Origin: Anas platyrhynchos | Lineage: Eukaryota; Chordata; Aves; Anseriformes; Anatidae | Direction: 5' to 3' | Assembly (NCBI RefSeq): GCF_047663525.1 | Contig: NC_092589.1 | Coordinates: 57,717,501 to 57,781,500 of the forward strand | Length of the DNA: 64,000 nucleotides | In this document: piece by piece, positions 1-12,028 of the stretch | Layout: each line of letters begins with the position of its first letter | Numbering within the stretch: position 1 is the stretch's first letter | The notes under the pieces: generated by a model | Told to the model about the DNA's origin: nothing | Database searches by the model: none | Seen by the model: the letters and a program-made list of their open reading frames with translations, nothing else | Made by a program: the position numbers and the translations under genes

Positions 1-2265
1 GTGCCACATACTCCACACACAGACGTGCTGCAAGTTGTGCTCATGCTGAGCTCTGCAAGAGTTTTGTGGCTGAAGTCAATGTAAGCAGGAGCAGATTCCT
101 GTACTCCAAGGCACAGAGTGTAGCACCTTTGATGTCCCATCCCTGGAAGTGTTCAAGGCCAGGCTGGATGGGGCTTTGGGCAACCTGGTCTGGTGGGAGT
201 TGTCCCTGCTCATGGCAGGAGGGTTAGAATTAGATGGTCTTTAAGGTCCCTTGCAACCCAAATCATTCTGTGATTCTACTATCTTGGTTTTATTTCTCTC
301 CTGGAAAAACATTACCTTCCTTTAAGAAATGAGCTCTTAAAAGCACCACATTCTGTGCACACTTTTGGAAGAAAAAGGTTGGGAAAATATTTGGCTCTAT
401 AGATAACTGACCTGCAGAACAGGAAGACCTGGTCCAGGTCAGGCAATGACCTTCTGTAACATCTCTGGTTATCTTACCTCACATTGTAATAAAAATGAAA
501 ATAGTTTATGCTTGGAAATCTGTAGAAATAGTGTGATCTGTGGCAGCTAAACAGAATTACTAAAATCAAATCCTGAAAAATTGAAATCTTGGTGAATATT
601 TGCTCTCACAAAAAGAAAAAAAAAAGTAGTATTCATTTAAACAAGAACATGGAAACATGGAAGCCACATAGACCTGTTGAAATAATGTTAAGGAGATAAC
701 ACTATATTATGTGGAACAAAAGAATCAACAACCTCTGTGCACACAACTATTTCCCATCCCATATTAGAAAACATGTTCATTTCTTTTTTTTTCTTTGGTT
801 TTATTTTTGAATTGTTCATGTCAGACTCTCCTTTTTCTTAACCAGTGGTTTGCTGTTAATTCTCAAGCATTTTTTTTTTTTACAATCAGTCTGAAATTGC
901 TTCATATATTGATGACTGTGTGATACATTTTCTGCTAGCAGAATTTTTAACTGTTGTTGTTCAATAAAATATTTCTGCCCCTAGAATTCGGTTTTCTGCA
1001 AGACATGGGAAAGTGATCTGTGGAATCAACACCAAGAAGTTCTAAACATATACTAAATATACAGGGGGACTAAAAAAAAGACATAGAAGCACTGCTTTAA
1101 TATGCTTGGGCTAACTTCATGCCCGTTGTATATTTCTAAGACAGTCTAGCTATAGGAATTGCACTGATTTCAGTGTCATCCTTTTTATAGTTACCTAATT
1201 GCTATTAGCTAGTCTTAGACTAAAGTCTCATATGTTACTGCTGTGTCCAAGTACTTTTCATCTTCATTAGCTCTATAAACATTTAATAGGAAAGAAAAAT
1301 TCCTTATGGGTTTTAAGTGAAAGCCTTATTGGGAACTGTTGGGCTAAAAAAAAAAAAACACAACATACTGCATACTAAAAGTTTATGCAAGGCTGCTAAT
1401 AAATGAGGTGGCCAAAAATTAGAGGGTGATGCGATCCACCATATTTCTGGCTTACTACTAAGCAATTTCTAATAGCAATTACATTTTTATTTTTTTTTTA
1501 TGGGAGAGTGAGATTTGGTTTTCGGCTGAACATGAAGTGCTTTGAAGCTGATGTACAGCATATGTTCCCATATATAACTTATTTATCATTACCATTTATC
1601 ATTTATTGGAAGATTCTATAAATACACAACTTCAAAATGTTCATTTATCTTGTTCAATATATTCAAACCAAAGCTTTAGGAAAAAAAATGCATGACACTG
1701 GCTCTTACTACATTTTGTTGAAACTATTGCATGAAATACTGGTAAGATCCATCCCCTTTTAGGTGATTATTTAATTAAATTTTGTCATCAACTGCAGGTG
1801 ATCTCACAGGATAGCCTAATAACCCTTTTAGCCTAGGAAAAAACAAAGGAGAACAGTGAACTTCAGTTTGCTTTCTTTTTAATCGAAGGTGGCAACCATT
1901 TTGTTATTACAGCCACCTTGCAACGTATTGAGCTTTAGCACTCAAAGTGGAAGAGGAGCTGGAGGATTGCGTTGTTAAGGTCTGTAATGCTTCAGTAGAA
2001 GGCCTTAACACATCCTCGGCAAGCAGTCACTCTATCTTCTGTTGTGCATTTGCAGTCTGAAAGTAGCAGCAAGCCATATACTTGTTACTTGTATAGACAC
2101 ATTTAACTCCATTTTACATAAGATAATTAAACCAAAGCAATAATACATAAAAAGGTTTACTTTTAAATATTAATGGTTAATATCTTTCAAGCAAATGTAA
2201 GTATTTACTATTTTTTAAAAATGTTTGGCATTTAAGCTTTTAATGGCTACCCTACATTACTTCTT
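1..2265. other. 3' flank of ZC2HC1B, no gene seen
   Basis: AT-rich sequence with short A and T runs. No open frame here looks like a protein and no splice-bounded exon could be anchored by homology. The only recognisable element is a CR1 3' end at 131-279. In the human order the next gene after ZC2HC1B is PLAGL1; nothing resembling it is visible, so it would lie outside the window. Confidence 0.6.
131..279 (+). mobile_element. CR1 LINE 3' end fragment
   Basis: The sequence runs from 'gatgtcccatccctggaag' through 'tggatggggctttgggcaac' and ends in ATTCTGTGATTCTAC, the octamer-type tail (ATTCTRTG) that ends avian CR1 elements. Only the last ~150 bases of the element are present, as expected for a 5'-truncated copy. 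The subfamily cannot be set by eye. Confidence 0.9.
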
Positions 2266-2314
2266 CTAGCGGTCTTCTTGCCCCTTCTCAGATGTTTGCT
2301 GCGCCTTCTCCCTC
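2266..2314 (-). CDS. ZC2HC1B: Candidate terminal exon of ZC2HC1B (weak)
   Basis: The last firm exon (4210-4288) ends with two bases of a codon. Downstream, an AG acceptor at 2315-2316 followed by one base would restore frame and give a short basic/polar tail, REKAQQTSEKGQEDR, before TAG at 2266-2268. A possible ATTAAA poly(A) signal follows about 20 nt later. The polypyrimidine tract is poor and the tail does not clearly match the human C-terminus, which is itself short and poorly conserved. Another acceptor between 2300 and 4200 could be the real one. Confidence 0.25.
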
Positions 2315-2315
2315 C

Positions 2316-4209
2316 TCCAAATAATTGCACAAAGGTTAAATTCATAACATTTTTAAGTCAGTGAAATCAACTTTATGAAACCTTTTTTTTTGTTTCCGTT
2401 AGCTTAAATACAGTCCGTGAGAATTAGACAAGTCTAAGTACTGGTTGTTTTTGTCATTGCCTTTCAGATTGAATAGTCCTTAGAGAGATTTGCACTACTC
2501 AAAGCCATTGTTTCTCATGTCTGCTTTCTCAGCTAAAAAGCACTCTTGGTTTGCACTGAAACTTAGCTCTTAGTAGCCCAGAGTGCTCTCTAAAGCACCT
2601 GGAAAAGCTCAAGTTTTGTAGAAAACACAGCAGTTTCCAGCAGCCCACAAGGTGACTCTTCATTTCCAGGCTGGGGGGAAACTGCCCACATTCATCCCCA
2701 GTGTCTCTGGCTGTGACTTCCCACCCACTGCTCCAGGGCTTGGAGCAGCAGCAACTCAGCTCTGTCCCAGACAAAATGGGACACTCAGAACCAGGTCCCT
2801 CCTTCACAACATGCCTGGGAGAACAGGAGTGGGGACTTCCCAACACTGCATCAGGCAAGTCCACGACCATGGCATCTCTGGTGTGTGTTTTCCATTGCTT
2901 GTCCCATCATGATATCCCATGCACATAGCAGCTAGCAGCCTGGACAAGTCCTTCTCTGCATTATTCCATTCCACAGCCTGCACAATTTCTAGCAAGAACA
3001 TCACACCACACAGATGCTGTTTGGATGGGACAGTCACTAATAGCCATTCAGAAGAGAGAGAAGAAGGGGTTGAATGCTTGGCTAGTAACTGGCACGGGGA
3101 GGTAAAAGGTGATGTCTGAGATGTGGAAAGCAGAAAGGAACACCAGAGGGAAAGCACACAGTGCCAACGGACAGCAAGAGAAAAATATTTCACATTCTCT
3201 TTCATCAGTGCCACTAGGAAAAGAGGAGCCTTCTCCCCGAGGCTATCTAGCCAAGAGTGTAAGTGTTCAGAGACTAAACCCTGAGAATGATGGTGGTATC
3301 AACAAGTCTCTGTTGGTGGTCTGTGAACCCCTGCATGAATAACCATGAGTTACTGCACTGTCCATATAGACACTCCACATAGATGGGCCCTGCAAAGACT
3401 TCAAACTTGAGTTCTTGCAACAGAATGTTCTGTGCACATTCCTGGTCATCCCACACTCTAACAGGAGTGCCTAGGCACTCCAACAAGCTCATCTCCCAAG
3501 CTCAAAATATCTTGCCAGATACAGGGAATCCTTCTTGGCCACGTTCTCTGCCAAGATCTTGGTTTCTGCTCTGGTGGGGGTGCCAGATGCTGATCATCCG
3601 AGCCGTCCCCTTGTACAATGGGGACGCCATCTCAGGCAGGGTCTGTGAGGCCTAGTGGCTGATCTGGAGCGGCTCTGCCTGGACCAAGATGGAAACAACT
3701 CTGACTGCATGATCTAAAGAGCAGAAGCACCAAACATCATGGTTAGGGAAAGGAAACAGTGAGGAGAAGGAAGAACCTCCACACCATCATCCTGATACCA
3801 TGATAATTGAAACAGATACTGGCATCTCCCTCAGACAACAGAAGCACAACAGGAGAGCACAAGACCAGCTAGAGAAGTCTGCATTGTCAAGAAACAAACC
3901 CCCTCGAGATGGCTGTTAAGGCAGAACATGGTCATTGCCTACTTGAGATGAAGCTGCTCCAAACCAAAGAACATTTCATACCAAAACAACAACTCTCAGC
4001 AGCCTACACTGGTGACACAATTTGCTCTGCAAAAGTCTTTCAGTGCAACCAACTGCTTTGATTAAGACAAAAAAAAAGTTGATAATGTAAACAGTGCACC
4101 AGAATATTGTATATACACAAAAGCAAATGAGGTAATATTATGTTATTGTGTTGAAATAACAACAACAACAAAAAAAAAATATATATATATAAATAAAAAA
4201 AATTCTTAC
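2316..4209. other. Probable last intron of ZC2HC1B, unclassified GC-richer block
   Basis: The part from about 2530 to 3700 is richer in G+C than its surroundings and holds several overlapping short open frames on both strands. None has a recognisable domain, a consistent coding frame or splice support. It may be an old repeat or retro-derived segment that I cannot name. The rest is ordinary AT-rich intron. Confidence 0.4.
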
Positions 4210-4288
4210 CTGAACTCTCCTGAAGATTTTTTTCCAGGAGACACAGCCAAAGGTTTTCTGGGTTTTTGCAGTGTTCCATGAGGAGTCT
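4210..4288 (-). CDS. ZC2HC1B: ZC2HC1B exon 7
   Basis: Acceptor TTTGCAG at the high end and donor AG|GTAAGA at the low end. It encodes 25 full codons (TPHGTLQKPRKPLAVSPGKK, then SSGEF) with two bases left at each side, matching the phase of exon 6. Basic, low-complexity tail; the homologous human region also ends in a lysine/serine-rich stretch. Confidence 0.75.
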
Positions 4289-7200
4289 CTGCAAATAATT
4301 TTGTAAAAATATTATTGGTCATAAAAAAATTCTAACATACATAAATTCAACATACACTCCAGAAAGGCAGGGGTAAATGATATCAATATACAAAGATATT
4401 GATTTGTATTGGTAATACAAAGAGCAGTATATATTATCATTCATGGATTACATTACAAATAGCCACTAAAATTACTTTATAAATCATCTTCTAAACAGAC
4501 GGAATGCTGGTCATGATTACTGGTAGCAGTGAATACCAGCAAGCATATTTTGTCAATCCTGTTTAATGGGAACCATTTTAGGGATGTGGTGGTATAAATT
4601 TTAAGACTGAATCAACAAGGGAGAGTCCTATCAAATGAATGACATGCAATGATGTACATGAACATGAAATGAACGACGTGCTTCACCTAAATGAACTTAA
4701 AAGATAAAGAATATGTAATAAATCTTAACATCAACAATTAAAATTTATGGAATCATTTATGGGACAGAGGGAACTGGACAACCAGACTGCAAATTTTAGG
4801 TTTATGTTGAAACTTCTGTTTGAGAACCTCTAGTCAAAAAGCTAAGTCCCTTCTTAGAACCTACATGATACCCTCTATCTATACAATTGGTGCAACAGAC
4901 CAGGATAATGACTTGTAAAGCCATTTGATATCAACAACTACCATTTGGTAGTGGTAGACTTTGTTGTAAGACAAATATAAATATGGTTGGATGAACTCCT
5001 TACCTGGACTAGGTTTCTCTGTATTGGCAGCTTCTTGTACTCTCTTCTGAAGTGATAATGCTGCAGTTGTTAAGGTTGGTTTTTTTCTCTGAGTCACTGG
5101 TTGCTTGCCCTAGTAAGAGAGTAAGATGCACAATGCACACTTAAGTCTAGCAGGAAGTATATGGAGCCCAAGAACAACTCTCTAAATCATTGATAAAGCA
5201 TCAATCATTGATGAAGCAGTGCTAGGAAGGAACAGGAAAAAGTGCACCTCTCCCATTTGGAAACTGTTTTTATGCCTGAAATAGATAACAAAGTTTTCAA
5301 ACATCTTTTTTATTATAATAATAATAATTATTTTTTATTTTTAAACACTATCCTCACAAAGGAAATTTTAATTACACTAAAATAGGAGCTTACTTCAAAA
5401 CACTGCCAATAAGCTCCACTTTTCTAGTTCCCCAAAGGCGCCTAGCTCTTTGGCCTTGAGCTTAGTGATCAGGAAGTAAATCAGCTATACATTTGCAGGA
5501 AACAGCAAACCTGCAAACAGCAGGGAAACCTAATGAATAATAAGATATATCGATATCTTGCAAAAGCTGCCCAGATTTCCATTTCCCTGCAATTGTTATC
5601 CTAGAATCCATTCACAGAGGAGGATGAAGAAATTGTTGTCTAACATTTTCATACTATCATATTCTATCAGTTTTTATATTAGACAAAGGACTCCAGTTTC
5701 AGGTAACTCCTACCTACCTACTCCTATCTTGTCTTAAGAGTTTACCAACTTTCCTCTAACCTTAGGTTATATATTAATACAGGTCTTCAATCACCATAAA
5801 ATACTTTTTGGCAAATCTGTCTCCAGGACAATGCAAGTATGAATGTGTTTGCTTACCACAGCCTGTCTGGTGGTCTTTGCAGCAAAGGCATGGCGAGCAG
5901 CTTGTTCTTCACAAAACTTGATGTGCCTTTGTGCTGCAGCCTCATTAAATCTTCTTGAGCAGTATGGACATTGAACGTAGTCTGATCATAAGAAAGGAAA
6001 AACTTATGTCACAGCTTATATACTGCAACAGAGGAATTGCCTTACTTTACTGGAGCACTCAAGATGCAGTTCGAACCTGGCTCCATCAGGTATCCCAAAT
6101 TGGAAAATTAGAACTACAAGAAAAGCACCTGGGACCCTAAAAACCTTGCTTACAGTATTAATACAGCAAACAGTAATTGCTTCCAGAAAGAAATCTCTAG
6201 GGATTAATAAGAACAAATTTTACTATCTTTGATGTAGACCCCTCCCCTCAAAATCTCATAATTAAAAAGTCTGCAGGAAAAGAAATATTTAAAAATTCCT
6301 TGAATAGTCAAAAATATTTCAAGACTATTATTTAAGGGTGGTTATTAAGATTTTTATTTGTTTTCAAGAAATGCATTTCCTTTGGACACTGGCAAAATGC
6401 TGCTCAAGTTGTGCCTTCCAGACTCCAAAGAGCCAGGTTTCTGGGTGTGAAGCAGTACTGTGAAGAACACACTGCAGTGCTTTTGAGTTGCTTTTGACAG
6501 TGCTTCTGCTGAAAGTTGTTGACCTACATTTAGCACTGGTGCAGTCCTATTCAGTTCAATGAATGGTCAGTGCTCAGGGTCAGTGTCCTTTTAATTCAAC
6601 ACAGTTACGTTTAGCCCTTGCTTTGCACTTGTCATTCTCAAGTTATTCCTACCTGCCCAACACCTTTCACAAAAGTATCTCAGTTGTCCGTATCTTAATA
6701 TTATTAGGTACAAAGTCTTTGCAAATTACTTTTCCAGATCAGCTGTGTGGGCAAAATGCTTCTGAAAACAGAGGAGGGGAGGGAGAGAGACAAGGCAGCT
6801 GTCTAACTTTGGGGTTGTGGTAGTGAGAACCAGAGCAACCCTCTGACTCCTTTCTCCAGAACTCCCCCTGCTCTTGCACAACTCCAGTTTGCTCAAAGAA
6901 GGATAAGGAAAGGGAGGGGTTTGCTCTCGGAGTCAGACAAGAAATAACAGAGTAATTAAAGAACTCAACAGTGGAAGTTCAGAGGGGAGCATGACCCCAA
7001 TCAAGGAAGGAAAATGTGTCCTGCTGCTTATACTGCATTGCTGTTATCTATAAGAGGAGGAAGACTGGAGTCCTTACAGCTGGTTTTGATATCAGTTGTG
7101 AATTCCTGCTCCGTAAGGGAGCCGAGAGAGCCCTCCATCCCTCTGCCTTTATCGCTCAGGAGGGACCCCACAGAGATCCTTTCCAAGATTGCTCCCACAT

Positions 7201-10200
7201 TTCATAAATCACTCATCATGAGAAATATTGGCTGTATATTTCTGGATCCATAATTTCTAATACAGTGAGCACTGCATAGAGACCACACCTGCTATTAGGA
7301 GTAAAATAGACTGTTTAATTCTTCTAAATGACTTTCCCTTACTGCAGTTGGGGTGGGGAGGTGATAGTGGAAAAGCTGTCTTATGGGAGTGGGGAAGCCT
7401 GTGTACACTACACGCAGTTAGATCGGTGAGGGGATACATGTTGTCTTTTGTTATATAAAGGTACAGTTAGTGCGTTTGAGTACAGGCATCCCAGCTTTAT
7501 TCCTACAGCAGGAATTATCAGACCCCAGACTTGCCACCTTCATAAGCTTAAAAGGTACAATTAGTTTTCTCATCCTTTCCACCACCTCTTCATTGCTCTC
7601 CCACTCAACTTCAGCCAATACAGCTGAAAAATAGAGAGTATGGATGGAATAAATGTTCGCATTGTTTTCTGCAGGGAGGTGCAAAACTGAAGCCCAGCTG
7701 TGAACAACAAGAGCTGACTGCTTTGCTAAAATTCAGTACAAGATTAATAAATAGATAAACCAAACCACAAACCTGGATTGATACTTGGTGGGGGAGGAGG
7801 CGGAAGAGGACGGCCTTCTTGCATAGCTTTTGTGACTTCTTTGGCTGATTGAATAGCGTTAATAAAATCCTCATGCTGCTGTCTCCAGTTAGATTTCTTC
7901 ACCTGCTGATTCTGTAAAGGAAATAAAGGAAGATACAAACAATATTTTCTCCCTGCAAGGGGCAGAAAAGTGTCTTACAGTGAGGGTTCTTCTTTTCCAA
8001 GAGAAAGGAGAAAATGTTGCAAACAAAAGAAACCTGATTTTTTGAAAGGCACAAGAAAGCTAAATTAGCTCTTTGCCATCCATTGACAAACCAGAAGATG
8101 GATAAAAGAATAATGTCTTCCAGCAGAAATGCTGTGTTTATAGCAAACCAAAGGGTGCTTAAAAGGGAATAGAAAAGATTCTGTGACGAGTGCCTTCCCT
8201 TCTTCCCCACTTTTCAGATTCTTCTTCCTTTAAACTTGTGTGCACTTCTATTTCTTTCCACAACTGTCTTTAAAGGATATTTTACAATGTCAGCCTGCAT
8301 GGACACCAAATCAGCAATCATTTAGCATTTCAGGGTAAACATATACACATATATGTACATGTGTATTCCCTCATCATCACCATTACATGAAGAAAACCTT
8401 GAAGAGGAGTATGTCAGAGATTTGTGTAGTCTTTAAAATACATAAATGTTCCTTTCCTAGAAAAGCAAAGACACGCTCCCAGAGTAGTCACAATACCTAC
8501 TACTTTGGCTTCTGAACTAAGAAATGTTTTCAAACACTAGCAGCACGGAGAGGGGGAGGAAAGGATTTGGCACTGAGTCAAGCACATATGTGAGACTCAT
8601 CCACAACATCCAGGCTTTGTCCCGGGAGGAAACAATAGTTTCACTGAACGAAAGACTTCATATGGAGATAACACACACTCTTCAGTTTTAACCATACCTT
8701 TTGTGGGGGCTGCCTCTTCACAGTACCGATTTCTGTTCCCTGCAGTCTCTGTTTAAAAGAATTGAACGGCTTGCGCTTCTTGTTGAAGACTTTCTTGCAT
8801 ATTGGCTCATGTCTCGTCTGGGATGCAAAGAAAAATAATTGTTCGTGAGCTGAAGTCATGCTTTGTTAATGGTGCTGCTTAGACTTTAAAATTACTCGTA
8901 TTCAGGGAGCTGAGGCAGTACTTCTACCGAGTTCAGTTTTACTCCTGAAGGAGTTCACCAAAACTTACAAAAATGTTCAAGTACAGCTGCAGTTTAAAAA
9001 AAAAAAAAAAAGAAATTGAACCCATTTCCAGTTTGTTCTGCTCAGTGACATGCTGGAGCAGAGCACAAATAAATATTTGCAAAGAATACCAGAATGGGAC
9101 CGTGAACAGGAACTCTCATTGGACTCTCTCCCTGGCCCTGCCACACTCAGTTTTCTTTCTTTCTTGGTTAAGAGGGAGAACAGACTGCTCCTGTTCAAAG
9201 GGCTGATATTTACATTATTAGTTCTTTGAGTTTAGATAAGTATCCCAGACTCAGGGATCTTCTGGCAAACAACAGCACTGTTCATCCCATCAACACCACT
9301 AAAACAGGGACAGCCACAAGCTGAAAGGGAGCAGCTGCTTAACAGCATGCAGTAACCTGACAACTCAGAATGTCATCTGTAACTGGAAGTATACAGAAGT
9401 TTTAAATTTCATCTGCCAGTCTCTTCCCTACCTCATTTGAGTTAAACTTCTGCCTGAGCAAGGCATTTCAGTTCCAGTTCACTTGGGCCGAGAATTGCCT
9501 CTTTTTACCATATCATACCTTTCTAATTACTCATTTCCCTTTGAACCTTTCTACTCTTGTGCTTCAAGTCCTCACCATCTGTTTCTAAAAGTGCTCATAA
9601 AAAAAAAAACACAAAACAAACAAACAAAAAAAAAAACAAAAAAAAAAAAAACCAAGACGTTGCCTCCTCTGCTGGGCAAACAGGGTAGCAGATACCTGTG
9701 TCTTGCTCACAGATGAGCACACCACTCCTGTATCACCAGAGGCATTGCAGGGCTTGTACCTCAGGCTACTCATACTGACAAGAAACTTGCCCCCTTCCCC
9801 CACCCCAAAACCACAGAGAAGCTGTCTGTTAAAAGAAATTAGCCAGATTAGGCCTTGCTTCGTGCATCTAAGGTACCAGATGGGGAACTACTGGTCTGGT
9901 TCCACCTTTGCCTTGATGCTCACCGTTACTCAGTTTTGCTTTTTTTCCCCCATCCCTTTTTCTTTTTTCCTATTTTTTTTTTTTTTTTCTAATTCGGTTT
10001 TTAGTTATATCACAGAGCTGATCTGAGAGGGGGAGGGGTGAGTGCAGAGCCAGCCCTTTCAGAAAAATCCTGCAGTTGGGTTGTTTTAGGCAAATTGTGA
10101 AGCCACCCATTTAGCTTGTAATCCAGGGATCAGTGAGGTCAGTAGGAGTCTTTTCTTTCACTTCAGCAGGCTTTGGAACAGAGCCTGGTGCCTACATTAT

Positions 10201-12028
10201 GTTGTCAAAGGGACTACTTATCAGATGGTTTATTAGTCTATTTTTCCCAGGAAGCCTGAAAAAACAAATTCTGTCTGGAAACCTGGAGCACAAAGGAAGC
10301 TCCAGGTTAGCAATTGATGTCTTACCAAGAGATAATGCAGTATTTTAAACGTGACACGAAGCCAGCAACAGTTTTTGGAAGAGCAGGTAAATTAAGATAG
10401 CGCAAGATTGCAGATGGAGTCATGATATTTTTATGAGCACTCACCTATTCTCTAATCAGTTTTACTAATGAAAGCAGCTACTGGATCATTTGCTCTTTTA
10501 AACATGTGTTCAACCTATTTCTCCACTAATCAGCCACCTCCTCCTTCCCCAGCGCTCACCACCCCCTTCAGCTAACTGCATTGATGCTCCCCTTTAAAAG
10601 AAAAGTATTGTTTTACCAGAACATCTTGTGCAAAATGTCTTCCACAGATTCTACAAGGAACCAAGTCTTGACTTCCGGCAGCTGTATGAAATTCAAACCA
10701 GCAAAGTCTCAGTTACACGGTACAGGACTGCAGTAACATCAACAGTACATTCAATGTTCAGGCTGAGCCCTTAAGGCGCTGAAACCGATTGTTTCTCGGT
10801 CAGAAAGGGACCTCTGCAGTCATGTGCCAGGGCTCCTTTTTGCACAACCACGTTATCATCTTGCTCCCACGAAACACAAGCTTTCCCTTGCTACGAGCGA
10901 CAGCTTTTTGTTCTCCACATGTCTGCTCAGGCATGTCCTTCCCCAGTGGCATCACAACTGGGAGAAGGGATGATTGAAGAGGAAAATCAAGAGCAGGTCA
11001 TTTGCACTCAGGTTTCTTTTTTTTCTTTTAGGAAGTCATTAAGTAACAGCAGAGTAAACATTTACCACTCCAGAAGCTACCAGGTGTCACACCGAGCGTG
11101 ACACCACCTTCATTCTGAAGACAGAATGTTTCCATGAGGCACTTAACAGCATTCCAAGATGATCTTTCTTTCTAGATCAGTTTTTTTTTTTTTCTTCATG
11201 CTCTTAAATCAGTAATTTTGGGAAAACAAAAACCACAACCTAAGCTGTATGCAAAGTAGTTCTACACCTTTATGACTCTACTGCTATTTACATATTCTCT
11301 TTTCACTGCAGGAATGTTTCCTGTATTAAACAAAACCAGATAGCTCTTAGAAAAACTTGAATTTAACAAAGAACCCTTTTCACAGGATTTATAATCTAGA
11401 GGGAAAGACTTCTACATTTAAGTGTTCTTTACCTGCTTTTGCTGAAACAAAAGAAATCTTTGTATTGCTGAGCAGGAGCAGATGTGTGACTGCTTTTGTT
11501 ACCTTTTCATTCATGTTACCATACTCCAAGGCTCAGAGTAAGGTTACTGCAGTGTTTCACTGATTAGAAGCGTAGATGAACAAAAGCAATTCTATGACAT
11601 TTTTGACTCTACTACGTGTTTGAATTTCATTCCACTTTTGTTTTCAAGAAATCTCTGTGTGTCTATGTGTAGTCCAGACTACATTCTCTAAGTGTCTTCC
11701 TCTACCTCTCCCATTTGTTTTATCCTGCTCTCATCCCCTCAAATTTTGACTGATACAACTTACTTTTTCAAACAAACTTAGGTACAAGCAAAATATCACC
11801 GTTACCAGCAATGAGAAGTCAGGAAAAAGGACAGCCTGCTTCAAATGATCAGTGACCTTAGACATGTTCAGTAGGAGATGAGGTAAGGACTAGTAAAGAA
11901 CATGTGCACCATCTTCAGTAAATGATTTTCCTTTTTAGTAAATCACAAAATTACACTCCACTTAAACCACTGAACAGCATCTGTTACTCACGTGTTCCGT
12001 TTATTTCCTTTGCTGGTGTCTGACTCAT
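4210..12028 (-). CDS. ZC2HC1B: ZC2HC1B, zinc finger C2HC-type containing 1B (spliced; terminal exon unresolved)
   Basis: Seven coding exons read on the minus strand: 12028-11992, 10681-10617, 8817-8698, 7911-7773, 5981-5857, 5109-5004, 4288-4210. Together they give 223 complete codons plus two bases; all borders are phase-consistent. The protein has two identical-spacing C2HC zinc fingers (C-x2-C-x11-H-x3-C): C22, C25, H37, C41 and C125, C128, H140, C144. A proline run (PPPPPP) lies just before the second finger, and the tail is basic. The segments KPFNSFKQRLQGTEI and SNWRQQHEDFINAI match ZC2HC1B better than the paralogue ZC2HC1A. The fingers are predicted to bind zinc; no molecular function is established and mammalian expression is testis-biased. 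Human length is about 222 residues. The stop lies in an exon not firmly identified (candidate 2266-2314). Confidence 0.88.
5004..5109 (-). CDS. ZC2HC1B: ZC2HC1B exon 6
   Basis: Acceptor ACTAG, donor CAG|GTAAGG. 35 codons plus one base, beginning GKQPVTQRKK and containing TTAALSLQKRVQEAANTE, which aligns loosely with the human TSAVGALLQNRV segment. Residues 163-197. Confidence 0.8.
5857..5981 (-). CDS. ZC2HC1B: ZC2HC1B exon 5, second C2HC finger
   Basis: Acceptor ATCAG, donor GTG|GTAAGC; 2 bases plus 41 codons (residues 122-162). Encodes the second zinc finger, CPYCSRRFNE then RHIKFC, with ligands C125, C128, H140 and C144, followed by an alanine/lysine-rich segment. Confidence 0.95.
7773..7911 (-). 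CDS. ZC2HC1B: ZC2HC1B exon 4
   Basis: Acceptor TTTACAG; donor CAG|GTTTGT is off-consensus but is fixed by the codon split G|AC that gives D121. 46 codons (residues 75-120): SNWRQQHEDFINAIQSAK followed by EGRPLPPPPPPSINP. This linker and proline run is the best-conserved non-finger part of the family. Confidence 0.95.
8698..8817 (-). CDS. ZC2HC1B: ZC2HC1B exon 3
   Basis: Acceptor ATCCCAG, donor AAG|GTATGG; exactly 40 codons (residues 35-74). It supplies H37 and C41 of the first zinc finger (TRHEPICKK), then KKRKPFNSFKQRLQGTEI. The exon border falls inside the finger, between the cysteine pair and the His-Cys pair. Confidence 0.95.
10617..10681 (-). CDS. ZC2HC1B: ZC2HC1B exon 2, first half of finger 1
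   Basis: Acceptor CATACAG, donor CTG|GTAAAA; 2 bases plus 21 codons. AGSQDLVPCRICGRHFAQDV carries C22 and C25, the first two zinc ligands; the other two are in exon 3. Human has ELFPCEVCGRRFAADVLERH at this place. Confidence 0.93.
11992..12028 (-). CDS. ZC2HC1B: ZC2HC1B exon 1 (start)
   Basis: Found by phase: exon 2 needs one preceding base. Here ATG (12026-12028) opens 12 codons, MSQTPAKEINGT, plus one base before a consensus donor C|GTGAGT. Joining to exon 2 gives P13 and runs straight into AGSQDLVPC. An A at -3 suits a start codon. The human N-terminus is equally short before the finger but differs in sequence, so homology does not prove this exon. Confidence 0.7.

Larger units (their letters stand above)
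4289..11991 (-). other. Introns of ZC2HC1B
   Basis: Introns lie at 4289-5003, 5110-5856, 5982-7772, 7912-8697, 8818-10616 and 10682-11991. They are AT-rich and I see no further exon, no CR1 and no RNA gene in them. Simple-sequence patches include an A-rich (CAAA)-type block at about 9600-9652 and a T run near 9970-9990. A near-tandem repeat of 'atcattgat' sits at about 5185-5217. Confidence 0.7.
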
